Shown one piece after another: positions 42,984-51,040 of a stretch of 64,000 bases of DNA (its first letter is position 1; each line of letters begins with the position of its first letter). The notes beneath the pieces are model-generated. The model searched no databases, was not told the origin of the DNA, and saw only the letters and a list, made by a program, of their open reading frames with translations. The translations under genes were made by a program, and so were the position numbers. This DNA comes from JBBRHQ01 sp963781345 (GTDB lineage: Bacteria > Actinomycetota > Thermoleophilia > Solirubrobacterales > 70-9). The stretch spans positions 80,513-144,512 of the forward strand of contig CAWAFQ010000015.1 in NCBI GenBank assembly GCA_963781345.1. Direction: 5' to 3'.

Positions 42984-43979
42984 GTGAGTGCCGCCGACCC
43001 AACGCCCGCTGAGGAGCCGCCCGAATCGACCGGCCGGGAGGGTGGCAGGCGGGCGGAATGGCGCCGGCTGGCCCGGCTCGCCTACCGCGACCCCGAGCAT
43101 GTTGCCGAGCGGCTGACGCTCTACGGCTCCGAGCGACTCGCCGATGAGTCGGTGGCTTGGGTGGCCCGCGTGCGGAAGGAGCGACCGGATGATCCGCGGG
43201 CGCTGATCGCCGAGGATCTCCGCGGGGAGACGGCGCGAGTCGCGCGGGTCGACGGCGCCGTCGCCGGTACGCCCTTTCTGATCGCGCTCGTTCCCGGCTA
43301 CCTCGCCTACCTCTGGCAGGAAGGGACCATGGAGCGGCGGATCGCGGCGCTCTATGGCCACGACCCCCGGGAGCTGGAGACCTGCGCGCAGATCCTGGCC
43401 CTGCGCGGCGTGCACCCGACGGTTGACGTCGCCCGTGAGGCCCTGCTCGAGGTGCGCGACGCCTCCGTCCCGGAGAAGCCGACCGCGCGCCGCCCGCTGC
43501 GCGTCTGGGTTCGCAGCATCTACGTCCTGCTGATATTCGGCGGATTCATCTCGGCGCCGACCGACGAGAAGGACAAGTACGCCCACTGGCGCCTGCGGGC
43601 GACGGTGGGATTCCTGATTGGGCTAGCGATCTGGGTCACCACCTGGGTGCTTCCCGTCAGCTTCATGATCGCGATGGCCTGGGCTTGCGAAAGTCACGCC
43701 AGAAAGCTCGGTAGCTGCACGATGAGCTTCTACGGAGGCGAATCCGCCAGCACCGAGGCGGCGATCGCCGCCAGCGATCGCCGCGAAGACCGCGGCCGGA
43801 CCCGGCGCGACGTTGTGCGGGGCTTGCTGATCGTGCTCTCCGTGGCGGTCCCGATCGGGTTCGTGGCCTACGCCGACCATGTCCGCCAGAGCACCGGTGT
43901 CAACTGGCTCGGCGCCCTCGGCGCGCTCGTAGCAGCCTCCCTCGTCATCGCCACAACCGTTATCGCCAGCCGCCGCTAA
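42984..43979 (+). CDS. membrane protein of unknown function
   Basis: 331 residues from GTG. A soluble, mixed N-terminal half (about 1-170) contains an amphipathic Arg/Glu-rich stretch and one hydrophobic patch (TPFLIALVPGYLAYLW). Four hydrophobic segments follow (SIYVLLIFGG, TVGFLIGLAIWVTTWVL, GLLIVLSVAVPIGFVAY, LGALGALVAASLVIATT). It ends in the short motif VIASRR. I do not recognise the family. A fragment with the same ending (MATGVIASRR) occurs at 45300-45359, so the region may once have held a second copy. Confidence 0.75.
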   Translation: MSAADPTPAEEPPESTGREGGRRAEWRRLARLAYRDPEHVAERLTLYGSERLADESVAWVARVRKERPDDPRALIAEDLRGETARVARVDGAVAGTPFLIALVPGYLAYLWQEGTMERRIAALYGHDPRELETCAQILALRGVHPTVDVAREALLEVRDASVPEKPTARRPLRVWVRSIYVLLIFGGFISAPTDEKDKYAHWRLRATVGFLIGLAIWVTTWVLPVSFMIAMAWACESHARKLGSCTMSFYGGESASTEAAIAASDRREDRGRTRRDVVRGLLIVLSVAVPIGFVAYADHVRQSTGVNWLGALGALVAASLVIATTVIASRR

Positions 43980-44105
43980 ACGGCAAACGCCGAGGCATTG
44001 ACCTTGGGCGACGCCCACGGGGCGGATGGACAAGGGTCGAGGCGAGCTCGGATAGGATGTGGCGACCCTGCACTTCCGGGGGCCTTCCCAGAGAGGATTC
44101 AAAGC

Positions 44106-44498
44106 ATGCGAGGACATCGTTGGTACGCAACCGCGGGGCTCGCGGCGTTGACCGCCTCCGTTCTGATCGCAGCCGGGTGCGGCAGTAGCAGTAGCGACAC
44201 GACGGCGACGACGAGCACACCCTCTGCGGCGAGTGCGCAACAGAAGGTCGACTCGGCCGTCAAATCTTGTAACAACGAGGCCCAAAAGCTCGGCGGCGTC
44301 GCCGGAACCGCTCTGCAGGGAGCGTGCACTGCCGTCGGCAACTCGGCCAAGCAGGCAATCAGCAGCGGCAGTGCGAACGCAAAGCAGGCGCTCTCACAGG
44401 CGGCGAGCTCCTGCAACACCTCGGTCGGGCAGCTCCCCCCGGGCCAGGCTCAGGACACGCTCAAGAAACTCTGTACCGCCCTCGCAAGCGCCGGGTAG
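44106..44498 (+). CDS. small lipoprotein, Ala/Ser/Gln-rich
   Basis: 130 residues from ATG with AGAGAGGA upstream. The lipobox is L-I-A-A-G-C (about residue 25). The mature part is a helical bundle-like sequence rich in Ala, Ser and Gln with four Cys (SCNNEAQKLGG ... GACTAVG ... SSCNTSVGQ ... KLCTALAS). Their spacing suggests two disulfides. No family recognised. It is in module A of the tRNA-Pro region. A 188-bp gap follows with no evident gene. Confidence 0.75.
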   Translation: MRGHRWYATAGLAALTASVLIAAGCGSSSSDTTATTSTPSAASAQQKVDSAVKSCNNEAQKLGGVAGTALQGACTAVGNSAKQAISSGSANAKQALSQAASSCNTSVGQLPPGQAQDTLKKLCTALASAG

Positions 44499-44686
44499 CG
44501 CAGGGCCTCGATACCTGCGTTCCCGAGTGCGCTTCAGCACCGACTTGCCCCGGCCCGGAATCTGCCAGGCCGATGCGGAGAGGGTTGTTCGAACTTATGG
44601 TCCCTTACGGTCCTTCGCCTATGCTTCGGGCCGCGCCAAGCCGGGGTTTCGTGTAGACACTCGGCCAACCCAAAAGAGGAGATCTG

Positions 44687-45198
44687 TTGAGCGACAGACC
44701 CGTCTTCATCTATGCCGCAACTTATGCCGACAGCGCCGACGCCCTCGCCGACTACGAGACCTTGCTCGACCTCCATGCAGCAAAGCTCGTGGGTACCTAT
44801 GACGTCGCGGTGGTCACCAAGGACGCTGACGGCAAGGTCCACGTCGAGAAGCACGAGAAGCCGACGCAGCACGGCGCCTGGGGAGGCATCGCCGTCGGGG
44901 CGGCTGTAGGAATTCTGGCCGCACCAGCGATCCTCCCGCAGCAGCGGTCGGGGGCGTCGTCGGTGGGCTCGGCGAGACACTTCCGAAAGGGCATTTCCCG
45001 CGACGATGCCAAGGAGCTGGGGACATGATCGAAGCAGGAGAAGCGACGCTGCTCGTGATCGGGGAGTCTCGCGTCGGAGAGCAGCTTGACAAGGAGCTCA
45101 CGCGCGCCGAGAAGTCGGCCGAGAAGGAACTCGACGTCGACAGCAAGGAGTTCAAGCGGGAGCTGGACGAGGCTGAGAAGGAGGCCGCCGCGAGTTAG
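44687..45198 (+). pseudogene. DUF1269-type stress protein broken by three indels
   Basis: TTG start with AGAGGAG upstream. The first part, FIYAATYADSADALADYETL and GKVHVEKHEKPTQHGAWGG, is the actinobacterial DUF1269 membrane protein with a small GGIAVGAAVGILAAPAI helix. One extra base near 44940 moves VGGVVGGLGET into another frame. One missing base near 44985 restores the original frame for KGISRDDAKELG. A missing G near 45023 then shifts the final part (MIEAGEATLLVIGESRVGEQ) to a third frame, which ends at 45198. The amino acids are conserved throughout, so decay is recent or these are sequence errors. Confidence 0.8.
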
Positions 45199-45522
45199 GC
45201 GGCCGAGTCGGCTTCAGCCGAGCCACCACCGAGCCAGCGCCGGCGAACAGAATCGGCCGACGCGGGGAATCCGACCGCCCTCGTCCGCGGCTGTAACGCA
45301 TGAGAGGTACTTTCGCAGCGTTGATGATGGCCACAGGCGTGATCGCCAGTCGCCGATAAAGCGGGCGCGGCAGCCGTGAGCCCTGTGCGACCATGGAAGC
45401 CACCGATATTGATAAAGCCCTTGGTGCCTCCCGAGGCGGAGGGCGACTTATTGGTCAGTCTTCGGCCCTTCTCGGGAAGCACCGCGAGCGCCCGCGAAGT
45501 CTGGAGGGGGTATATTCCCCTC
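45199..45522. other. intergenic stretch with a gene remnant
   Basis: About 320 bp without an intact gene. At 45300-45359 a short frame ends with MATGVIASRR and a stop, the same ending as the membrane protein at 42984-43979, so it may be the 3' remnant of a duplicate. At the downstream end GAGGGG (45504-45509) can pair with CCCCTC (45517-45522) just before the next ATG, around the sequence TATATT. Confidence 0.55.
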
Positions 45523-45867
45523 ATGTCAAGCGAGGAATCGGTGGTTATCGATGCGTGTACCGTCCCCGACGGGCGCCAGCAAGAGGTCATCGAGAAGCTT
45601 GGCGCGATACTTGATCAGGTACGTCTACTCGATGGGTTTGTGGGTGGAGAGCTCCACTTGAGCGCCGACGGCGCGACGGTTTTGTTCTACACCCGGATGC
45701 GGACCGACGCGGATCGCAAGGCGGTCGAGAACAACGCTGAGATCGCTGCGGCGTCGGAGGATCTTCAGGCGATCACCACTCCAAAGCGTAAGGCCTTCGA
45801 AGTACTGCAAGTGTTCTATCCCCCTAGAGAATCGCGCGGAGTCGACTTCAGCTCGGGTGCGATGTAG
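45523..45867 (+). CDS. antibiotic-biosynthesis-monooxygenase-like small protein
   Basis: 114 residues from ATG. The pattern VVIDACTVPDGRQQEVIEKLGAILDQ, then FVGGELHLSADGATVLFYTRM, then a helix and a final strand FEVLQVFYP fits an ABM ferredoxin-like dimer. Catalytic residues are not fixed in this fold, so function is open. The hexamer TATATT ends 6 bp before the ATG, so the message could be leaderless, or the adjacent GAGGGG/CCCCTC hairpin could cover the start. Confidence 0.75.
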   Translation: MSSEESVVIDACTVPDGRQQEVIEKLGAILDQVRLLDGFVGGELHLSADGATVLFYTRMRTDADRKAVENNAEIAAASEDLQAITTPKRKAFEVLQVFYPPRESRGVDFSSGAM

Positions 45868-46060
45868 CCGAGGCGAGACGGAGGAGTTGGTTGGCCGCCA
45901 AAGTGGCGCGGCCCGAAGAGATCAGCAGGGATCCCCCTGGGCCGATTGCTATTCAGCTACCAGGATCCGCGATACGACTCTGGAAGTTGTATAGATGCAG
46001 GGCCAGCGTCGCGAAAGGGGCCCCGTCACTCCCAAATCTCGACGCAACGGAGGATGATCG

Positions 46061-46645
46061 ATGACCGAGACCGTGTCCGAAGCAGATGTGCAGGAGGTCA
46101 CCTGGGGATGGTGGCTTCTGCTGCTCGTAGGCGTGCTCAGCATCGTTGCGGGTGTGATCATTCTGCTCAAGCCAAGCAACAGCCTGGCGACGCTGGCCGT
46201 GATCGCCGGCATCTTCCTCCTCCTCGACGGCATCCTCGAGTTGGTCAGCTCGTTCATGCGCAGCACCCAGAACCGCGGCCTGGAAGCGCTGTTCGGCGTC
46301 ATCAGCGCGATCGTCGGGGTGCTGCTGATCCGCCACCCGATCGGAGGCGTCACCGCGGTCGCCCTGCTGATCGGAATCTGGCTGGTCGCCGCCGGCGTGA
46401 TCCGCTTCGCAACCGCGTTCGAGGAGTACGCGCATCGGGGATGGCACGCCTTCGTGGGAATCGTCGAGCTGATCGCGGGAATTGCGATCGTCGCGAACCC
46501 GAACATCGGCTTCGCGACCCTGGCAATACTCGTCGGAATCGGCTTCATCCTCAACGGAATCGGGATGGCCGCCCTTGGCTGGGCGATGCACGCGACCAGA
46601 CAGCAAGCCTCGACGAGCCTAGGCTCATCATCGAGCCCAGGCTGA
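46061..46645 (+). CDS. HdeD-family membrane protein
   Basis: 194 residues, ATG start with GGAGGA upstream. Six short hydrophobic segments in a two-fold repeat: WWLLLLVGVLSIVAGVIILLKP and VGIVELIAGIAIVANPN are internal repeats of the DUF308/HdeD fold. HdeD protects against acid or other stress in enterobacteria; in actinobacteria the role is unknown. The C-terminus is a Ser-rich tail. It is in module A with other stress-type genes. Confidence 0.88.
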   Translation: MTETVSEADVQEVTWGWWLLLLVGVLSIVAGVIILLKPSNSLATLAVIAGIFLLLDGILELVSSFMRSTQNRGLEALFGVISAIVGVLLIRHPIGGVTAVALLIGIWLVAAGVIRFATAFEEYAHRGWHAFVGIVELIAGIAIVANPNIGFATLAILVGIGFILNGIGMAALGWAMHATRQQASTSLGSSSSPG

Positions 46646-46777
46646 AGCCAAGCTCATCCAGAGGCCTAACTTCCGTGCATCCGACCGCAAGCAGACCACC
46701 GCAGCGTCATTCCGCAATCGACATTGGTGGCCCGTCGAGACAGCCGTCGGAAACCCCCAAGCAGCGAGCCTGACGTC

Positions 46778-47398
46778 GTGAACCTAGCCGCAGTCCTGCC
46801 GTTGGCCGTCGTCATGGTCGCCGGCCCGCAGATCATCAGCTCGTTCTTTTTCGCCACAAGCAACGCCTGGAAATCAGATTCAGCAGCGTACGTACTCGGT
46901 GGAGCTGTCGGTCTATTCCCCGTCGTCACGATTGCCTACCTCCTCGCCAACAAGGTGAGCGGGGGAGGGTCCGGGGGTGGTTCGAAATCCCACGCTATCG
47001 ACATAGCGATCCTCGTCCTGATCGTCTTCGCGATGACCTACGTGTTCCACAACAGGAAGCGCTCGGAGCCCCCCAAATGGATGGGCAAGCTGCAGACGGC
47101 GACCCCTCGGTTCACCTTCAGGCTCGGCTTCCTCCTGATGGCATTGTTCCCGGGCGATATCGTCACCTCGATAGCCGTCGGCTCCCACCTTGCGAACCAA
47201 GGCGACCCCTGGTGGCACACGCTTCCGTTCATCTTCCTCACACTGTTCTTCCTCGCGCTGCCGGCCTTGGCCGTCCTGGTGCTGGGCGAACGGGCGCGGA
47301 AGACGCTGCCGAAGATCCGCGACTGGATGAACGCAAACTCGTGGATCGTCAGCGAGGTCGTGCTGGTGTTCTTCATTCTCATAATCCTCTTCGGCTGA
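46778..47398 (+). CDS. GAP-family (Sap-like) membrane protein
   Basis: 206 residues from GTG; an upstream extension in frame lacks a ribosome site. Six membrane segments in two groups of three, with the polar-lined linker VSGGGSGGGSKSHAIDIA and the motif FLLMALFPGDIVTSIAVG. This is the GAP/SfLAP (sulfolipid-addressing) group of LysE-like membrane transporters. In mycobacteria a relative moves glycopeptidolipid; the substrate here is unknown. Confidence 0.78.
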   Translation: MNLAAVLPLAVVMVAGPQIISSFFFATSNAWKSDSAAYVLGGAVGLFPVVTIAYLLANKVSGGGSGGGSKSHAIDIAILVLIVFAMTYVFHNRKRSEPPKWMGKLQTATPRFTFRLGFLLMALFPGDIVTSIAVGSHLANQGDPWWHTLPFIFLTLFFLALPALAVLVLGERARKTLPKIRDWMNANSWIVSEVVLVFFILIILFG

Positions 47399-47514
47399 GT
47401 TCGACAGCGCACCACTCCGAAGGCGCCATGGGGTCGCCACGAGGTACCAAATCCGCGTAGCTTCTCGGCGCGACCCTGGCGTCGGCCCTCTCGCAGGGGC
47501 GGCGAGAAGAAGCC

Positions 47515-47785
47515 CTAGTCGAGGTCCGTCTCGACCTCGATCCGGCCCCTCTTCACAGCCTCGGCGACGGCCGCGTAGTCGCGCTTGTTCTGGTCCGCGT
47601 AGGCCTCGGAGAAGTCGGCGATCGCGGCACCCTACGGGTCGCCCATCGACTGCCGCAGGTGCGGACCCACTACGACACCGGACTGGACACGTTGGTGTCT
47701 GCGTCTGCGAGCGCCTTCTCGAGCTTGTCGACGTCGCCGGAGTCGACGGCCTTGCTGACCTTCTTGCTCGACTTCGGCCATTTTG
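47515..47785 (-). pseudogene. remnant of a DUF2252 protein
   Basis: The C-terminal fragment reads ADFSEAYADQNKRDYAAVAE and then VKRGRIEVETDLD before a stop at 47515. This matches the typical ending of DUF2252 proteins (kinase-like fold, unknown role). Upstream pieces in two other frames (SKKVSKAVDSGDVDKLEKAL) look like an internal part, but the frame is broken and most of the gene (family length about 400-450) is missing. A decayed gene in module A. Confidence 0.6.
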
Positions 47786-47892
47786 GCGGATGACGCACGG
47801 GCATCCCCGATGTACAGTTACCGGTGCGGGGCAGGAACCCGCTATCGGATCGGCGAAGCAGCCCGGCAAACCTCTAGATAGGAGCAACCACA

Positions 47893-48117
47893 GTGGTTCT
47901 TGCAGACTTCTCCTTCGGTGACTTCCTTCTCGGAATGATCGCCCTGTTCTTCCTGGTGATGTTCTTCTGGGTCTTCATCATGGTCTTCGCCGACATCTTC
48001 AGGCGGCAAGACATCAGCGGTTGGGGAAAGGCCGGCTGGGTGCTGCTGATCGTTGTATTGCCGTTTATTGGCTGCCTCATCTACCTGATAGCTCGCCCTG
48101 CGTTGGCCGTTGAGTGA
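47893..48117 (+). CDS. small membrane protein, PLDc_N type
   Basis: 74 residues, GTG start with AGGAG upstream. Two membrane helices: FLLGMIALFFLVMFFWVFIM and AGWVLLIVVLPFIGCLIYLI. The second with the short GWGKAGW lead is the PLDc_N ('phospholipase D-nuclease N-terminal') domain, found alone as a small membrane protein in actinobacteria or as the N-terminus of cardiolipin synthases. No PLD domain follows. Confidence 0.8.
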   Translation: MVLADFSFGDFLLGMIALFFLVMFFWVFIMVFADIFRRQDISGWGKAGWVLLIVVLPFIGCLIYLIARPALAVE

Positions 48118-48225
48118 GCCTGGAAGGCGCTGGTATCGACCAGCGCCTACGGTGGACATGGGTCACGGCTCAGAGTTCTCCCGCCCTGGCCGGCGCCTAG
48201 CACCTGAGTAAAGGAGCCGGATGCC

Positions 48226-48927
48226 GTGCCCGAGGGACTGTCGCCAAGCGAGGTGGGCAAGGAGATCTCAGAGCACGCCCGAGCCAACGGAGAGGACCCC
48301 GCCCACAGGAAAAGGGACCGAGTTCTCTCGATCGTCGAGGCCTTCCTCCTTTCGATCGTTGCTCTGATGGCAGCTTGGTCTGGCTACGCGGCAGCGAAGT
48401 GGAGCACCGAGTCGCGTGTGGGCCTGGCGCAGGCTTCAGCCGACAGAACGAAGGCGAACCGGGCGGATCTTGCGTCCGTCGATCTTCGGAACTTCGACGC
48501 CTCAACCTTCAACGCATGGTTCTCCGCCTACGTCGCCCAAAATCAGCAGGCGATGGTTCTTGCTGAGCGTCGCTTCCGTCCCGGTTTCCGGGTCGCGTTT
48601 GAGGCATGGCGAGCCACCAAGCCAGAGAGCAACCCCAATGCGCCTCCGGGGCCAACCTACATGCCGCAGTACCGACAACCGGGGCTTGCGAAGGGAAAGG
48701 CGCTAGATGCGGCGGCGGATCAGGCTTTCGCCGAAGGCGCAAGTGCAGGCGAGACATCCGATAGGTACGTCCGTCACACCGTGGTCCTTGCGAGCATCCT
48801 GTTTCTCATCGGGATCAGCACGCGCTTTCCGCTGCGCGGCGGGCGGTACGCGCTCGTTGGGCTTGGCTTTGTGCTGCTCGTCATCTCCGTGGTGGAGCTC
48901 GTACAGCTGCCTGGTCTGCCGGGATAA
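48226..48927 (+). CDS. membrane protein of unknown function, three hydrophobic segments
   Basis: 233 residues from GTG. A charged N-terminus is followed by a hydrophobic segment (VEAFLLSIVALMAAWSGYAA), then a long soluble middle with several aromatic residues (NFDASTFNAWFSAYVAQNQQ, YMPQYRQPGLAKGKAL), then two more segments (VVLASILFLIGI and GLGFVLLVISVVEL). The shape recalls DUF4337-like proteins, with which I cannot confirm homology. It is the last gene of module A before the CSLREA protein. Confidence 0.7.
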   Translation: MPEGLSPSEVGKEISEHARANGEDPAHRKRDRVLSIVEAFLLSIVALMAAWSGYAAAKWSTESRVGLAQASADRTKANRADLASVDLRNFDASTFNAWFSAYVAQNQQAMVLAERRFRPGFRVAFEAWRATKPESNPNAPPGPTYMPQYRQPGLAKGKALDAAADQAFAEGASAGETSDRYVRHTVVLASILFLIGISTRFPLRGGRYALVGLGFVLLVISVVELVQLPGLPG

Positions 48928-49121
48928 CGTGACGACAAGGCCGCCGGGCTGTCGGAGTAGGCGATGTCGCAGCAGCACGTCGAAACCGTGCGGGCCTTAC
49001 GTCAGATGCCAGGGAATGTCGCCCTGCGATGGCAATCGACGCAGAGCGGGATCGTGTTCACGAGCCGGATGTCGGTCGTCGCGACCACCCTTAAGATGCC
49101 TGCAATTCGTGGGTGGGTTGC
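48928..49121. other. intergenic stretch with a short NTF2-type remnant
   Basis: Nothing intact. A frame at 48964 opens MSQQHVETVRALRQM, like the first residues of many actinobacterial NTF2/SnoaL-like genes, then loses any similarity. I regard it as a decayed fragment. Confidence 0.3.
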
Positions 49122-50462
49122 TCAGGTCCTTTCGAACGCCCCGATGTCGGGGTGCCTGTCGCGCCTGACGCCCCGCTGGTCGCGGCGCGGCGCGCTCGAT
49201 CCGGCATGGCCGATCGCACGCGAGCCGGGCCGCAGCGCGATCGTCCTTGTCGCCCCGCCGTTCCTCGCCAGCGTGCCGATTCTGATCTTCGAGCCCAGCG
49301 GGTCCACGATGTCCGTGCTGTCAGGAGGCCCGAACCCGGTGCAGCCGCTGGTGCTGCCGATCAGGTTGTGGCCACCGGAGAGGAATTGGTTGATCGATGA
49401 CCCGCAGTCCGGACCGCTGGCGCCACCCGCCGAGTTCCTGGCCACCAGCGAGTTCTTGACGTTGAAGGCGCTCGCGCTGGGGTCGACCCAGAGCCCGCCG
49501 CCGTTTCCCGTTCCATCGCCGTCGGCATCGGAGCGGTTGTAGGCAACCGTGACCGCGTTCAGGTCAACGATCCCGCCCACGTTGGCGATCCCACCGCCAT
49601 TGGCATCAGACCTGTTGTTGGCGATCGTGTCGTTGACGAAAGTCCCGACGGCGCCGCCCGATCCAACGAAACGCACCCCGCCGCCCTGGCTGCTGCCGCG
49701 GTTGTTGGCGATCGTGCTGCTGGTCACCTTGAAGTCAAGTGGCTGATAGGCGTCGATGCCGGCACCTTCGGCGCCCCGGTTCCCGGTGATGCTCGACCTG
49801 GAGATGCTGGTACTGCCGCGAGCCTCGATCCCGCCACCGGCATCACCGTGGGTGTCGTTTGCGCTCACGGTGCTCGCTGTGATCCTGAGCGAGGTGCCGG
49901 CATCGGCGTAGATGCCGCCCCCGGGATAGGCGTGGGTGGCGTTGCCGCTGACGACGCTCCGCGAGAGGGCGAGAGAGCTGCCGTTCTGAAGCTGAATCCC
50001 GCCGCCCGCTCCGCTCGGCAGCGAGCCACCCCGGATCCGGATGCGCGCGAAGGAGGCGCTCACGGCAGCGGTCGGGCCGACGTCGAAGACACGGTCGATG
50101 CCGTTGGCGTCGATCGTTGCCGGCTTTCTGCCGGAGCTTGCCACTTTCAGCGAGTCGCGGATGTCGAGATCGCCGGTCTTGTTGAGGTCCTCACCCACGC
50201 CCCCCGCATTCCTACGGCTGAGCCTGTAGATCCGGCCTGCCTGGAGGACGATCCTGTCGCTTCCCGGATGGCTGTTGGCCCTGGTGATCGCACCGCGCAG
50301 CGAGCAGGCGCGCCTCGTGCAGCTATTTGAGGCGGGGTCGTCGGTTCGGGTTGGCGTGAAGGTGTTGGCGGACGCGGTCTGCGCGACCAGCATCAGCGCA
50401 GCTGCTGCTCCTGCACAACCGAGCGCAGCCGCACGACCACGAACACCTGCGGGAACCTGCAT
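49122..50462 (-). CDS. secreted right-handed beta-helix protein with a CSLREA-type N-terminus
   Basis: 446 residues from an ATG with GGAAGGGG upstream (an earlier ATG is 11 codons upstream). The signal peptide is followed by the CSLREA-like motif CSLRGAITRANSHPGSD. The rest is a series of parallel beta-helix turns with N, S, G ladder positions, e.g. SVVSGNATHAYPGGGIYADAG, STVSANDTHGDAGGGIEA, STIANNRGSSQGGGVRFVG. These are surface or secreted proteins of unknown target. The C-terminus is a short Arg-rich tail. It lies just inside module A, facing the first copy of the repeat module. Confidence 0.82.
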   Translation of the reverse strand: MQVPAGVRGRAAALGCAGAAAALMLVAQTASANTFTPTRTDDPASNSCTRRACSLRGAITRANSHPGSDRIVLQAGRIYRLSRRNAGGVGEDLNKTGDLDIRDSLKVASSGRKPATIDANGIDRVFDVGPTAAVSASFARIRIRGGSLPSGAGGGIQLQNGSSLALSRSVVSGNATHAYPGGGIYADAGTSLRITASTVSANDTHGDAGGGIEARGSTSISRSSITGNRGAEGAGIDAYQPLDFKVTSSTIANNRGSSQGGGVRFVGSGGAVGTFVNDTIANNRSDANGGGIANVGGIVDLNAVTVAYNRSDADGDGTGNGGGLWVDPSASAFNVKNSLVARNSAGGASGPDCGSSINQFLSGGHNLIGSTSGCTGFGPPDSTDIVDPLGSKIRIGTLARNGGATRTIALRPGSRAIGHAGSSAPRRDQRGVRRDRHPDIGAFERT

Positions 50463-50598
50463 GAAGCCCCTTCCGGCCGAAAATCCTGCTTGCAATCTAC
50501 TCTCGGCGGTTCGCGTGTGTCAAGCGGGGCGCGGTGGCGCATGGTGCGGGCGACCGCCAGCGGCCAATCACAAGCAGCAACGGGAACCTCGCTCGACA

Positions 50599-50860
50599 AT
50601 CCGCGGGTGGTCGCGAGAAACGAATCCCGCCCCCGCTACGAACCCGCGACGCCTCGCCAAGCCCTCGTGGTACCACTTTGGTACCGGATGCACCGTCCGA
50701 TCTGTCCAGATCTTCCCGTCTCGTGGACGATGGGGACGCGGGGACGCGTAGGGACACATAGAGCACTAACGTCACCCGGCTGGGGGCCGAGCGGTCGCTG
50801 GTTCAAATCCAGTCGCCCCGACTACTCGGAAGCCCGCTCCGGAAGCGGGTTTCCGGCGTT
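50599..50860 (+). repeat. repeat module R1: ~170 bp shared sequence + 3' half of tRNA-Pro + terminator-like hairpin
   Basis: The tRNA part (50773-50821) matches tRNA-Pro(GGG) from the anticodon stem to the 3' end with one change. It is followed by a terminator-like hairpin, AAGCCCGCTCCGGAAGCGGG then TTTCCGGCGTT. Upstream is a shared module with GTGGTACCAC (50667-50676), GGTACC (50680-50685) and the palindrome GATCTGTCCAGATC (50699-50712), ending in GAGCACTAACGTCAC before the tRNA part. The order and spacing match R2 and R3. It separates module A from module B. This explains most of the 578-bp gap. Confidence 0.9.
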
Positions 50861-51040
50861 GCTGAATGTTTCCAGACATCGGGCAAGCACCTCCCGCACC
50901 TGGGTTTCTCGGAGACCCCACTGATCCTCTTCCGCGTTCTTACCTCGAAGCGCCGGCTGAACTTCAAGGGCGCGCCAGCCGCTCTTCACAACCAGTCGTG
51001 AACTTCGTCGTGTCACCACCCTCGCAACCGACTCACCCTT

